DNA of 64,000 bases, taken from Theropithecus gelada (lineage: Eukaryota > Chordata > Mammalia > Primates > Cercopithecidae). Shown here in pieces: positions 10,991-24,144 of this stretch. The notes under the pieces were generated by a model. The model searched no databases. It was not told where the DNA came from and worked only from the letters and a program-made list of their open reading frames with translations. The stretch is taken from the NCBI RefSeq assembly GCF_003255815.1, contig NC_037669.1, positions 129,364,216 through 129,428,215 of the forward strand, written 5' to 3'. Position numbers and translations under genes: made by a program. Each line of letters starts with the position of its first letter. Positions within the stretch are counted from its first letter, which is position 1.

Positions 10991-13900
10991 GTAGAAACTG
11001 ATAGCACCAATGCTAGAATGTTATTCTGCTCTCCTATTGCTGTATCTAAATGGAGTTCTGATTTCTGACTTAGGCCACATGTTTCTGCTAGCATGTATAC
11101 ATGTATGCTTTTGTATCGTGTATCTATCTATGTACACATCCAGCTACACAAAGGTAAAATGTAAGATGCTTCACAGTTTCTTTCTGACTTAAAAATTAAA
11201 GAATGAGAAAATGATCTTGATTTTAATACTGGGAAATATTTTTGCATGTAAAATTATAAACAAGAGAATAGAAATATTTGTAATTCCAACTAGAAATAGG
11301 ACAGTCAATATTTCTTTCTTCTTTGTCCTGATGTTCTCTATATACACACAAATACAAACAGATAGACATGTTCTATATCTCCATATTATATTTGTCTCCT
11401 TAGTAACATATAAGTGTTCTAAAGTTAACCATTTTTAAAAATGATGGGTTTTTAAAATATATACTATTTAGCAATTTTATTTAAATCTTCTTGAAAATGA
11501 ATAATTTTGTTTTTTCTTAGTTTTATTCTACATATGCTTGTGGTGAGTAGGTAATATGATCTGTTAATTATAATTTCTCTGTTTCACACTGTACTAAAAT
11601 TAATATAAAACATTAACTCTTTTAAAGTATTATTCAGTTTTTATGTCTCTAATATTTTCTTATTTGTCCTGATTGTGAAAATGAAAGCAGATATTTTTGA
11701 ACTAATAATGAAAATAAGAGAAATATTTGTCTCCAAAAAACAAAAGCAAAAACGAAATAACTCAATGGATATAGGGTATATTATCACAAGACTGAAGGAT
11801 TATGCAATTAACTAGAAGGAAGAAGAGGTAATAAGGCAGATTCAAGACTTTCAGTAGCAACACATTATACATCTTCTATTTATGGTTATAATGTTAGATA
11901 ATGCTTCTTCAGTAAATTTTCTGTGTGTCTCTGTTCATACTATACATTTCCACATGAGAACGTTAAGAGAGTGCAACCAGTCATCTACTCTACCATTTTA
12001 GAGCTGAGTATACTATAATTATGTTTGTCAAAAATTCACACAAGTGGAGGAGAGAGAGCTCTTTAATAGAAGGAAATTTTAATAAAAGAAAAAAGAGTAC
12101 TGCACACTCACAACTTTCTTTGTATACAAACAAACCCAGAAAATCTTCCAACCTTACATGCAACTTTTCTTCATCAACAAACAAATAATAAACAGATGTA
12201 TTCCTTTTCCAGTGATGGAAAATACAAAGTCGTAACTTGCTAGTGAGTCTTAAGAAACAATGTCATGAAGACATTGCTGTCCTAGTCTAGGACCACTAAG
12301 TGATGACACTGGCTGCTCTTCTAGTTCTCATCACTAATAAACCTCCCATAATATCATCGTGTGGAAGAAGACAATAATGTATATATATTTTTTACATAAG
12401 AACAACTTACAATAACTTCAGTGACTCTGCCTGTGTTTGGTAGCAGTTGCTTTTTAATAATCTTTTCCTTTAAGCATGGAAATACTATGAAGCACTCCAA
12501 AATATACAATAAATATAAATTTCATTTGGATCTCTATTATAAATCAGCTTTCCCCCTCAATACTCAGGGCCAGCACGATATACATTTTATTCAATTTTCA
12601 AAGAGTGAGGAATGCTGATTGCTATTTCGCAGTATAAGATTTCAGTTTAGAGAAAATATAATTGTATACCTTGGTGGAATCAGCCCTTCATTGTTTGCTA
12701 AGAAGTGTAGACTAGAAGAGCCCAAAATCACAGAAGCAGGGCAACAACCTGTTCAGAATAAACTACTAATACAATCCTAAGAAGCATGTTTCTTGTTTCA
12801 AAAACATTAATGCAGTTCAACCTTTGATTCCCCGTATTGTTTTACAAAATTCCCTTTCCTCATAGAGAATATTCTTTTTCAAAAATTAAAGTACCTACTT
12901 TAAATAAACATAAACAGATTCATGTTAGCTTCTGTTAATGATAGATAATTTGCATTATGATAATACATTCTATTTGAAATCTGCCTCTCATGTTTTAGAT
13001 TATTTAACATTTTAAATTACACTCCTTTAATTATAAAATTAATTAGAATATAATACTCTTATTAATTAAGAAAATTAACATACGATGCAATATAGATTGT
13101 TTTCAAATGTGAAAATTATCATTGTTTACTGAAAGCTTAGGTAATTTTCATTTACAATTGCATAATTCCATCCATTGGTAGAAAATTTTTTCTGGACATT
13201 ATAGTTAGACACATTTCTGCTTTCTTTGCATGTGACTGTTATATTTTGAGGAATAATTGAAAACCTATTTAAGATGCATTATAAATTTAGGAAAAGAGCC
13301 TCTTCTCAGTAATAACCATCCTCTAAGTTTATGACATTAAAGCATTAAAATGTTTCATTTCTTATAAACTTTGAGAAAATAAATTTATTTATCATCATAT
13401 TTTTTCTTAAACAGCCAGCAGCTAAATTCACAAAATTTTACAGGTTCATAGTTATAGATAGTGGCTAACTCTTCGGGTTATTAGGAGAAGAAATGTAGAA
13501 TAAGCAACTCAAGACTTCAAAATTGTACGAAGTGCAAATTATACAAAGTCTTCAGAGTCATATTACATATTAATTTGAAGGAATACCTCTTCATATCTGG
13601 TCTCATCCCTACAACTTTCAACATAAGAAGATAAGGCAGTAAACCAATTTCAATACTAATTTTAATTTATGGTATCTTTTTATACACTCTAATTTTATTT
13701 GTTAATTCAGTTAACACTTATTGAAAGAATATACTTACTAAGGTTTTTGGTAATAAGGTAGTAGGCTGATATCTCTTATAGTTGACTAAATAAACTCTAG
13801 TTGGTTGCCATCTCACTTCTTAGAAACATTGTGGTCTAGGTCCCTGTAGGTCAAGACATCCTGATTATTACTCCAACCTTACAATCTATTTGCTAATTAA

Positions 13901-14370
13901 TTTTATTTTGCATCTCATGATTAAGTATTGTCTATTAATCACTGGTTTTGAGAATACTAACAATTCTATCCATACAAGGGACACCAGTTTCATGGCAATA
14001 TCTCATACTATAAACCTTAGCCTACTGAGCTTCTTACATATCCTCCTGCACCCCCATCGGTGCATTTATTATTACCTTGATGAAAAGTTATTTTTTGCGG
14101 GGGACCTCCTTGGAAACACAGCCAAGTTGTGGTTATCCTCTAGTTGGACTTTGTAGCAATCTAATCTGATTTAAGACAAAATTTAGATAAACCTGAAATT
14201 AGAGGTGTTGAGGTGGACAAATAGAATCTTTGAGGCAACTGTCTCAGGTAAGATCTTTGTCTGTTTTCCAGGTGATACAAGGTGGTTGTCTTATAAGGAC
14301 AGAGAGAGAGAGAAAGAGTCATTTCTTTTAGCTGGTAAAATCAGGGATATTTGATGATTACCTATCAATT
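10991..14370. other. Unassigned AT-rich sequence
   Basis: About 3.4 kb of AT-rich sequence with no Alu, LTR or convincing L1 that I can name. The small open frames look random. Older L1, L2 or MIR fragments may be present but cannot be called by eye. Confidence 0.5.
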
Positions 14371-14374
14371 TATC

Positions 14375-14446
<72 letters not shown>
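14375..14446 (+). repeat. (ATCT)18 tetranucleotide microsatellite
   Basis: About 72 bp of uninterrupted ATCT, followed by degenerate 'gcctacctacttat' units. It produces an artefactual open frame of repeating Tyr-Leu-Ser-Ile. Pure runs of this length are normally polymorphic. Confidence 0.97.
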
Positions 14447-14871
14447 GCCTACCTACTTATCTATATAATCTACCATCTGTCAATTAAATGGAAAAATTTC
14501 TGTATAATGTACATCAGCATTCTACTTTGTTTCCATCAGGGTCCTGACTTAGGCACAAATATTTGAATATGTCCATTCGGTGCCTTTTGAAGCTCTGTCA
14601 CCACTACTATTAAATTTCAGTCTGATTTTTAGCACAGTGTACTTTGCAGCTATAGGTGACAAGGAGATCTTTAAGTGCTCCCATGGAGGTATTCTGAAAT
14701 CTACAGTGTGGCTTGCATTGATAGTTTGCTAATCTGATATTGCCCTTTCAGTGGTTCTAAACCGAATCTCAAGCCTTCCAACTCTAGTCCTTGTCATTGT
14801 CTTCGTCTTTATAATATTCAAGTGTAATTTCTACGTTATAGTTATAAACCAATGTTTCACCCTCCACCTTG

Positions 14872-15322
14872 CAGTATGCTTAATGTGTGGCTAAAACGTA
14901 TGTCTATGTCCTAACTCCCTGAACCTGTGAATATTGATTTATGTGGTAAAATATGTGAGCAAGTTAAGGATCTTGAGAAGAGGAGTTTATACTGAATCAT
15001 CTGTGTGAAGCTTAAATGGAATCATATGTGTCTTTGTAAAACAATAGCAGTGGTTGCTGGGACATAAGATGTACACAAAGAAGAAGGTCAAGTGAATGAA
15101 AGTTACAAGCCCAGGTACACAAAGGATTCTTAGCAGCCACCAGAGACCAAGAGGGAGCCATAGAACAGATTATATCCTGGAGACCTTAGAGAAAGCACAG
15201 CTGTGCCAATGTGTTGATTTTGGACTCCTGGCCTCCGAACTGTCACATAATAAATTTCTGTTGCTGTAAACCACCCAGTTTGTGGTAATCTGTTATGACA
15301 GCCTCAGGAAACTAACACGAAT
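14872..15322 (+). mobile_element. MLT1-like MaLR LTR
   Basis: Decayed LTR with the MLT1-type 3' end: 'ttttggactcctggcctcc', then 'gaactgtcacataataaatt' (polyadenylation block), 'ccacccagtttgtggta' and 'aaactaacacg'. The 5' part is more diverged. No internal region is attached, so it is a solo LTR. Confidence 0.7.
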
Positions 15323-15694
15323 CTCATTGATTATTCCACCCGTGAGATTCTTAGCAATGTTAACGTCTCTACCTGTCAGGGGTTATTAGTACTCCCCTAC
15401 CATCAATATCAATGGAGTCCTTATTACTATCTGACCTCTGGATGATCCATTTCCAAGATCCTGTCTTGACAGTTTGTTTTCTAAGGCTACTATGATATAA
15501 ATTATCTCAATTTTTCTCTCCATCTTCCAAATGAGACTCTATGACAACTGTTTGCATGCAGGTAGTTTATGTAAGGATATTCTCCTAGGGACGAAGACTG
15601 GGGTGTCAGGGGAGAATAAAGTAGTAAAGCCAAACAAAGTCTGTATTACTCAATTGGTTTATGTTTTGGATCAATAAAGCTCAAACTCGCATGA

Positions 15695-16041
15695 TCTTTT
15701 TGATGTGTCAACTTGGCCAGGCTACCATTCTAAGTTATTCAATCAAACATTAATCTAGCTGCTGCTGTGAAATGATTTTGTATATTTGATTAAAGTTTGT
15801 ATCAGATGACTTAAGAAAGGGAGATTATTTTAGATAATATGGGTGAAAGTGATTCAATCAATTGAAAGATTTTTGAGAGCAGAAATGAGCCTTCCCTGAA
15901 GAAGAAAAAATTCTATCTATGAGCAGCAGCTTCAGCTTCTGCCTGAGAGTTCCAGCCTGCCCTTCCTGGGGGCTTGTTTAGCCAAGTTTGTTTAGCCATC
16001 CCCTCAATTACATAAACCAATTTCTTGAAAGAAATCTCTAT
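15695..16041 (+). mobile_element. MLT2-like ERVL LTR
   Basis: It contains 'gatgtgtcaacttggccagg', 'tgctgctgtgaaatgatttt' and 'aaccaatttcttgaaa', in the order found in MLT2-type LTRs. An Alu lies at its 3' end. Boundaries are approximate. Confidence 0.6.
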
Positions 16042-16367
16042 CAGCCAAGCACGGTGGCTCACACTGGTAATCCCAGCACTTTGAGAGGCTGAGGTGGGTG
16101 GATCACGAGGTCAGGAGATTGAGACCATCCTGGCCAACATGGTGAATCCACATCTCTATTAAAAATATGAAAATTAGCTGGGTGTGGTGGTGTGTGCCTG
16201 TAGTCCCGGCTCCTGGGAAGGCTGAGGCAAGAGAATCACTTGAACCCGGGAGGTGGAGGTTGCAGTGAGCTGAGATTATGCCACTGCACTCCAGCCTGGC
16301 AACAGAGCAAGACTTCGTCAAAAAAAGAAAGAAAGAGAGAGACAGAGAGCGAGAGAAAGAAAGTAAA
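16042..16367 (+). mobile_element. Alu SINE (AluS-like)
   Basis: Full-length Alu with the 'gtggaggttgcagtgagct' right arm and a purine-rich (GAAA/GA) tail. It is flanked by 'gaaatctctat' (16031-16041) and 'gaaatttctat' (16368-16378), a target duplication with one mismatch. Confidence 0.93.
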
Positions 16368-16373
16368 GAAATT

Positions 16374-16475
16374 TCTATCTACCATCTACCTATTTATCTA
16401 ATCTATCTACCAGGTATCAATTAATCAATATATGTCTATCTATCTATTATCTATATATCTGTCATCTCTCTACAT
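16374..16475 (+). repeat. Degenerate (TATC)n repeat
   Basis: Imperfect TATC/TACC units following the Alu duplication, with no pure run longer than a few copies. Confidence 0.75.
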
Positions 16476-16479
16476 GTGT

Positions 16480-17620
16480 CTCCTACTTGTTCTGCTTATG
16501 TCTGTCTCCTACTTGTTTCTACAAGGAATTCTGTCCACAAAGTATAATTTAGTGGAAACATCAAGTTGTCAAACTTTATGTGCTTGTGTTAGTATGTCAT
16601 AACATGAAGGGCAAAACAATAAAACAATCACTAAAAATCTGTATGTTCCCAGGAAAATTTTATTCTGCAATTTCTATAACTAATGCTTAATAATGAAAAT
16701 AGGAGAGAAGGAAAATTTTACTTTTCTTACTTTACATATCTCTCTAACATTTTATATGTGCATATTTTTGAAATTCAAAAATAAAACAATATGAAATATT
16801 GTATAAATTATGAAATAATATAGCATTGTATTCTAAAAGATTTTAGTACTCACAATTTATCTTTTTTTTCTGATTATATTTTAAAAATAAAATAGAAGTT
16901 TTCTCAAGGTCACAAAGAAGAAAGCAATAGATCAGTGACTTGAACTCACATCTTCGAAAGCCCAAATTCATACTTTTTTAAAATCATGCACAGTTGTCGT
17001 TGTCAGTAACAGTAAATGACTTTCAAAATCACCTGCTTTTGAAAGGCTTTAAAATTACAAGAGAAAATTAAAACTAGTTTTTATAATTTAAATCTTTGAT
17101 GTCTTCAGTATAAAATATTCAGATAAAGACAACCACACATTCAATTTTTCACTGACTGAATCAACTGCCTCTTCAGATGCTAACGGGAATTCATTAATTC
17201 TCAAATCCCCCAAATCCTAGAAAATTGGCATCAAATGTACATTATAGCTTAAATCATGAAGTTATCTCACTGTATTCTCATTACTTAGAAACTTCTAAGG
17301 CCATCACTGTACTACCCAATGATTTTTTAATTAAAACTATTTACTGCTGATCTTTTGTCTATAGAAATCAAGTGGAGAATAAAGATATTATTGAGGATTT
17401 TTCCAGATCAGACTTCTAAAACCCAGAATGACTTATATTAACTAAAATGTATTTTCTTTTATAGAGAATTTATTATGGAATTAGCAGATATCTTGAAGAG
17501 ACAAACAAAAGCTGTTTAAAAGTGGACCATACACATGACGCTTATGCATCTCAGTGCAATCTTCAAAAATAAATAACACAATGGAAGTTATATACACACA
17601 TTATTAAATGTAATGATGAG
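16480..17620. other. Unassigned AT-rich sequence
   Basis: About 1.1 kb with no element, RNA gene or coding frame that I can name. Confidence 0.5.
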
Positions 17621-17622
17621 TC

Positions 17623-18346
17623 TGTTAGCAGCGGAACATATTCCAGTCAGAAGACACCAAAGTACGTTACCAGTTGCAAATCCATATGCGTCAGCAGCAA
17701 CCTCAATTCTAGCCTCCCCAGAAGAAAGAATTCAACTGAGGGGAATAAGGTAGAAGGAGAGATCAAGACAAGTTTTACAGCAGGAACAAAATTTTATTAA
17801 AAAGCTTTAGATCATGTATGAAAGGAAGCAAAATCACTTAGAAGTGGGTCAAGCGGGTAACTTGAGAGATCACGTGTGCTGTTTGACCTTTGACTTGGGT
17901 TTTATATGTTGGCATAACGTCTGAGACTATGCATTCCTTCTCCCCTGAGTCTTCCCTTGGGGTAGGCTGTTCACATATGCAGTAGCCTGCAAGCATTTGG
18001 GAGGGAAACATGTGCAGTGTATTTACTGGAGTTACATGCATACTCATTTGAAGCATTCTTCCGTTATGAGTCAAAAGTCCCTAGAAGATTGTAGACCAGA
18101 AAAACACCATTTTGTCTCCTAATTAGGCTGCTTGATCCAACTGGCCCAACTCCTGAGATCTTTTTGGGAAGCTGCTGATCACCGGTTTCAGGTTTTTTCT
18201 ATCTATTGCAAGAATGCCTTTTCCTGGTGCTGGCTGCAACCAATTATTATTTTAGAGAGACAGTTAACCACCTGACCCTCACCTGATGGTCGCCTGACCC
18301 TCGGGAGTCCTCTCCTGTCCTGCTCGTGCTTGACTAGCTACTGACA
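17623..18346 (-). mobile_element. ERV LTR of about 724 bp, family not assigned
   Basis: Read on the minus strand it starts TGTCAGTAGC and ends GCTGCTAACA, the TG...CA termini of an LTR. It contains a TATAAAACCC-type TATA box (complement near 17900) and, about 100 nt downstream, an AATAAA signal (complement 17793-17798), the expected U3-R order. No primer-binding site or internal region is attached, so it is solo. I do not see a clear 4-6 bp target duplication. Confidence 0.65.
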
Positions 18347-18349
18347 GTA

Positions 18350-20040
18350 ACAAGTTCAATTAATGCCCCTCTTGAATGTATGTATGTGATCAAGTGCTAA
18401 ACTAATGCTAAAAGTTACCTGTTCTTGTTTGATATAATTTAGTGTTATAAAAGGAGTAACAAGGCTATATGTAACTTTTGAACAAAAACTGAAAAACTAC
18501 TTAAGCAAAATAATTTAAAATGTAAAATATAGTGCACTGGGTAATGTTTCTTCAATTCAAAATGTTGCATTCCTCTCTCCCTCTCTCTCTGTTTCTTTCT
18601 GTCTCTCCACCTCTCTCTTGCCTACAGAGGTTCAGTCCATCTTTAAGACAACACTTTTACTGATTCCTAAGTGAGAATAAAGATGAGTGAAAATTAACAT
18701 CAATTGGTGTTAGTGAACTACCATTTCCTGGTGAAGGCTTGTATCAATTTTCCTTGCTAAAACAAAACTAATCAAATTAGCAGACCTTAATTTATGCACT
18801 CAAAATTGAATACATTAATCCTGGTATATCACAGAGAGAACCACTGGTATGGAATTTCTTTGATTTCATTGGAATATTTAGAATAAAATTAGCAGAAATA
18901 ATTTAAACATCAGTTCTTCTATTGGAATGCAAAATACAGGTAGGTTAGTAAGTACAGTCACAATAGCAAATGCAAGTATATTACTCAACTTCCTGCTGTT
19001 CATAAAAGGATCATCACTCAAACTCCAGGGTGATTTCTCCTGGGTACCTTTAAACTATATCCTTACCAACCTTTATTTCTGTTTCATTTTTCTCTCCTTG
19101 GAAATGCTACTGCTTCTTAGATTTGCAGCCTTCCTAATTTCCATCCTCTGCTTTCTGCTTGATCATGGGGTCTACTGGGACTCTCTTTGCTATCTACTTT
19201 TCTTCTCCAACTGAAATAGAACATTCTGAATTACTGACCTCTTCACTCCTAAATGAAATTCGCTCATTTAAAATGCTACCAGTGGTGAACTCCAACTTAT
19301 TATCCCACAAACTGCTAAGCCTAAATAATCACTGAAACTGTATAAGTCTTTTGAAAGCATCATATCAGAATTTCACTGCTGTGGGATACACAGCAGCTGG
19401 AAACTGAAACAAATTCCATTTAAAATATAACAACATGAGGTGGGAAAAAAATCACAAAAAAGAAAATGAATGCTTAAAACTTTATGTGGTCCAAGTCTCC
19501 AATGATCTGCAATTTTTGTTACACTGACAAAAGCTCAGTCAAGCGAAAAAATGTTACTGGTGACATTTGTTTCTGATTTGTTTGTTCTTTGTCACCTGTC
19601 ACCAAAGCACAGTGAAACCACATCATTTTCCCTGAAGAACAGCATGTTTCCAGAATTGTTTTACACTAGTCACCATGATATAGTCAATGCTACTCCATGG
19701 TATTGCAAAAGGCTACCAAAAATATATTAACAGTAAAATAAATAAAATTTAAAACTAACAACAAATTTGCTCCTGTTTGTGTCTGAAAGCTTTCCAAGAT
19801 TAAGGCAGCACATCAGCATAGCAATTATTAAATAAATGAAGCCAAATAAAGTAGTGGACATAACAATTAAATACTCTTTCATATATACTTTATTGCTTAA
19901 GTACTACCCAGCAAAGATTTCATTATTTTTTATTCCAAATATTTAGTAGCAACTTGTTTTATGTCACCTTGTCAGGTACCTTGAGCAATATGTTCCACAG
20001 GGGTACTTACTTAGATATCTGTGGCACAGTGCATAATGCT
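18350..20040. other. Unassigned sequence with a CT-rich patch
   Basis: No nameable element or gene. A CT-rich low-complexity patch lies at about 18571-18622. The 95-aa open frame at 18927-19214 (Leu/Phe-rich) has no recognisable family and no supporting context. Confidence 0.5.
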
Positions 20041-20052
20041 ATATTGTTTATT

Positions 20053-20361
20053 ATTATTATTATTATTATTTTTTTTTTTTGAGACAGAGTCTTGCCCTGT
20101 CGCCCAGGTTGGAGTGCAATGGCGCGATCTCAGTTCACTGCAACCTCCGCCTCCCAGATTCAAGTGATTCTCCTGTCTCGGCCTCCTGAGTAGCTGGGAT
20201 TACAGGTGCATACCACCATGCTGGGCTAATTTTTGTATTTTTAGTAGAGACGGGGTTACACCATGTTGGTCAGGCTGATCTTGAACTCCTGACCTTGTGA
20301 TTTGCCCACCTCGGCCTCCAAAAGTGTTGGGATTGCAGGCGTGAGCCACCACGTCTGGCTC
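20053..20361 (-). mobile_element. Alu SINE (AluS/Y-like), antisense
   Basis: Reverse-complement Alu with an (ATT)n/poly-T tail at its left end. A perfect 12-bp target duplication, 'atattgtttatt', flanks it at 20041-20052 and 20362-20373. Confidence 0.95.
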
Positions 20362-20663
20362 ATATTGTTTATTGAATTGAAATGATTAAGCCCTCCTGTT
20401 ATGGTCTAGGGAAGTGGGGGATGAGTGAAGAGTTGAGGGGCACAAACTTCATTGAGGAAATACTGTTGTAAATGTCAAGGTCCTACTAAGAGTTTCAATT
20501 TCAATAAACATATTTTCTTGTCATTACCTTTAAAAAGATTGTTCTAAATGTAAACAATTGTTCTAAATCGTTCTAAATGTAAGGAGAAGTTAAGTAACTA
20601 CACTCACAATTTCATGATGGACAATATTGATAAAAGCAGGCAATGCTATATGTATATATATAT

Positions 20664-20815
20664 TTTTAATGAGATAGGTCTTGCTCTGTCACCCCATTCG
20701 GTGAGCAGTTGTGCTGTTACAATTCACTACAGTCTCGGTTTCCCAGGCTCTAGTGATCATCCTACTTCAGCATCCTAAGTAGCAGGAAATGCAGGTATGC
20801 ACCACTATTCCTAGT

Positions 20816-20848
<33 letters not shown>

Positions 20849-20940
20849 GTGGGGGGAGACGGGGTTTTGTCATGTTGCCCAGGCTGGCCTCTAACTCCTG
20901 GGCTCAAGACATCTGCCCACCTCAGCCTTCTAAACTAATA
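20664..20940 (-). mobile_element. Old Alu (AluJ-like), antisense, with expanded central poly-T
   Basis: Two diverged Alu arms in antisense ('cttgctctgtcacc', 'catgttgcccaggctggcc'). The central A-rich linker, seen as T, has expanded to about 29 T at 20818-20847. Two further poly-T runs follow at 20960-21000. Confidence 0.8.
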
Positions 20941-21384
20941 ACACTTTTTGTTATATTTTTAAAGTTTTTTTTTTTTTTTAAGGTTTTTTTTTTTTTTTAA
21001 TCCTACTTTCCTTCTCCTTTCTTTAAGTCTGTACCTCTTTCTACGTAGATGTGCATTGTGGTTTATTAAATCTTTTTATACAATACATCTTTACAATAGC
21101 TACTTTGATCTATGTGTATTCTTGAATAACTTACTCTTATGTATTTAAGATTCCTGTCATCTTGACCTCTAAATATTAATCTTTTGATGTATTTTTATTC
21201 AAAACTTTATGAGACTCTTATATTCATGTTTATAACGTATTTATTTAACATACCTGTTATTAGTCATTCTAACATACTAATCTAATGTTAAACACATGTA
21301 TCAATTTATTGTGATGGCATCACCTCAATTTTATATTAATATCTGTACACTTAGGAAAACTCTAGCTGGATGTCTTTAAATTTT

Positions 21385-23240
21385 GACATACTTTTTTTGT
21401 TAAACTTCAACTTTTATTTTTGATTTGGGGGTATATGTGAAGGCTTGTTACAAGAGTATGTTGCATGATGCTGCAGTTTGGGGTAGAATTAAACCAGTCA
21501 CACAGGTAGTGAGTATGGTACTTAGTAGGTAGTTTTTCAACCCTTGCTCCCTCCTTGTCTCCAATATCTATTGTTCCTATTCTTATGTCCATGTGTACCC
21601 AACATTTACCTCCCATATACAAATAGAAGCGTGGTATTTGGATTTGTTTCTGTGTTAGTTCATTTAGGAAAATGGCTTCTAGCTCCATCCATGTTGCTGC
21701 AAAGGACATGATTTCATTATTTTTTGCAGCTGCATAATATCCCATGGTGTATTTGTACCACATTTTTAAATCAAATCCACCATTGATGGACCCATAAGTT
21801 AATTCCATGTCTTTGCAATTGTGAATAGGATTGTGATGAATACACAAGTGCATGCATCTTTTTGGTAGAATGATTTATTTTTCTTTGGTTATATACTCAG
21901 CAATGGAATTGCAGGGTTGAATGATAGTTTGATTTTTAGTTCTTGGAGAAATTTCCAAGATGCTTTCTACAGTGGATAAAATAATTTTACATTCCCACCA
22001 ACATTGTGTAAGCATTCCCTTTTCTCCACAACCTTGCCAAGATCTGTTATAGTTTTACTTTTTAATGATAGCCATTCTGACTGGTGTAAGAATATATCTC
22101 ATTGTGGTTTTAATATTAGACTTTTGCCAGAGGAATAGAATGCCAAATATTTTGTCCAATTTTATAGGTTGTCTGTTTATTCTATTGATAGCCTGTATTA
22201 GTCCATTCTCACACTGCTATGAAGAAATACACGAGACTGGGTAATTGATAATGGAAAGAGGTTTAATTGACTCACAAATCCACATGACTGGGGAGGTCTC
22301 AGGAAACTTACAATCATGGCAGAAGGGAAAAAGCCCCTTATAAAACCATTAGATCTTGTGAGAACTCACTATCACGAGATTAGCATAAGGGTAACCACTC
22401 ACATGATTCAATTACTGGATCCCACTGGATCCCTCTCATGACACATGGGATTATGGGAACTACAATTCAAGATGAAATTTCAGTGGAGACACAGCCAAAC
22501 AATATCAGAGGCTTTTGCTGTGAAGAAGCTCTCTAGTTTAATTAGGTCTCACTTGATGGCTCTTATTATTTTGGACATGTGCCTTCAAACATGAGACATG
22601 TTTCTCCTAGTTTTTTGAGAGTTTTTAACATGAAGAGATGTTGGATTTTATCAAAAACGTTTTCTGTGTCTATTGAGATGATCACATGGTTTTTGTTTTT
22701 AATTCTATCTATGTGGTGGATTATTTTTATTTATTTGTGTATGTTAAAACAACCTTGCATCCCAGAAATAAAGCCTCCTTGATAATGATGAAATAACTTT
22801 TCGATATGCTGCTATATTCAGTGTGCTAGTGTTTTGTTAAGGATTTGTGCATCTATATTTATCAAAGATATAGACCGGCATATATCTTTTTTCACCGCCT
22901 CTTTGCCAGATTTTGGAATTAGAATGATGCCAGTTTTGTTAAATGAGTTACAGAGAAGTCCCTCCTCCTCACTTTTTTAGTATAATTTCAGCAGGATTGG
23001 TACCACCTTCTCTTAGTACCTCTTTATGTGGTAGAATTCAGTTGTGAATCCATCTAGTCTAGGGTTTATTTTATTTGGTAAGTTTTTTATTACTGATTCA
23101 TTTTGGAACTCATTATTTGTCTGTTAAGGGTTTTAATTTTTTCCTGATTCAATCTTGGGAGGTTGTATGTTTCCAGGAATTTATCCATTTCCTCTAGATT
23201 ACCTAGTTTGTACGCCAAGAAGTGTTCATATTAGTCTCTG
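21385..23240 (-). mobile_element. L1 3' portion, split by a MaLR LTR
   Basis: Antisense L1: 3' UTR and the end of ORF2 at 21385-22193, more ORF2 at 22508-23240. The minus-strand frame 21853-21407 translates as ORF2 C-terminal-like sequence (YKYTMGYYAAAKNNEIMSF) running into the 3' UTR. The MaLR LTR at 22194-22507 separates the two halves, so the L1 is older than that LTR. Confidence 0.82.
22194..22507 (-). mobile_element. MaLR (THE1/MST-like) solo LTR
   Basis: It starts 'tgtattagtccattctcaca' and ends 'acagccaaacaatatca' on the plus strand, the complement of THE1/MST LTR termini. It is inserted within L1 ORF2 sequence that resumes with 'gcttttgctgtgaagaagct'. The 5-bp flanks (tagcc and gaggc) match poorly. 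Confidence 0.87.
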
Positions 23241-23351
23241 AGGATTTTTTTTTATCATGAGATTAGTTGTAATTGATATAATTTTAAACTCACCAGAAAT
23301 TTTTCTAGAATAATACAGGAAACTCTCAAAAGACCTTTTTCATAGATCTGC

Positions 23352-23678
23352 TTTATTTTTTAATTTTTATATTTATTTATATATTTATTTACTTATTTAT
23401 TGACAGAGACTCACCCTGTCACCAGGCTTGAGTACAGTGGCATAATGCCAGCTCACTGCAACCTCCACCTCCCGGGTTCAAGCGATTCTTCTGCTTCAGT
23501 CTCCTGAGGAGCTGGAATTATAGGTGTGCACCACCATGTCTGGTTAATTTTTGTATTTTTAGTAGAGATGGGATTTTACCATGTTGGCCAAGATGGTCTC
23601 AATCTCTTGACTTCGTTATCTGCCCACCTCGGCCCCCCAAAGTGCTGGGATTACAGGCATGAGCCTCTATACCCGGCC
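23352..23678 (-). mobile_element. Alu SINE, antisense
   Basis: Reverse-complement Alu with a (TTTA)n tail and both arms. It is flanked by a perfect 8-bp duplication, 'agatctgc', at 23344-23351 and 23679-23686. Confidence 0.92.
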
Positions 23679-24144
23679 AGATCTGCCAATTTTTAATATT
23701 TTGTAATATTTGCTTTTTCACTCTCTACAATATATTATAAACATTTTTAAAATAAAACGCAAATATCATGTCTATACTCCAAATTATTCAGTATTTCCTA
23801 AAAAAGAATCCCAACCAGATTACAATTATGAAAATTGTAAAATTCAAAGACACAATAGTAGTCTAAGATCATACAGTTTTCCAATAATGTACTTTATAGA
23901 TATATTTATCTTGCCAAGATCTAATCTGGGACCAAACATTGCATTTAGTTGCCTTGTCTCTTCAGTTTCCTTTAGTTTAGATCTGTTTGTAAATCTTTTG
24001 CTATTCTTCTTTTGATATTTTTGAAGAATATGGGTTAGTTATTTAGAAGACTGTTCTTTAATTTGTGTGTTTTTGATGTTTTCTCATGGCTGTATTTAGG
24101 TTATGCATTTGGGACAGGTTTACCACTTAAATAATAACCTATTA

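Noticed and set aside
14351..14566. Open frame with repeating Tyr-Leu-Ser-Ile
   Set aside because: It is the ATCT microsatellite read in frame.
18927..19214. 95-residue Leu/Phe-rich frame, possible membrane protein
   Set aside because: The composition follows from T-rich DNA; there is no family resemblance or supporting splice context.
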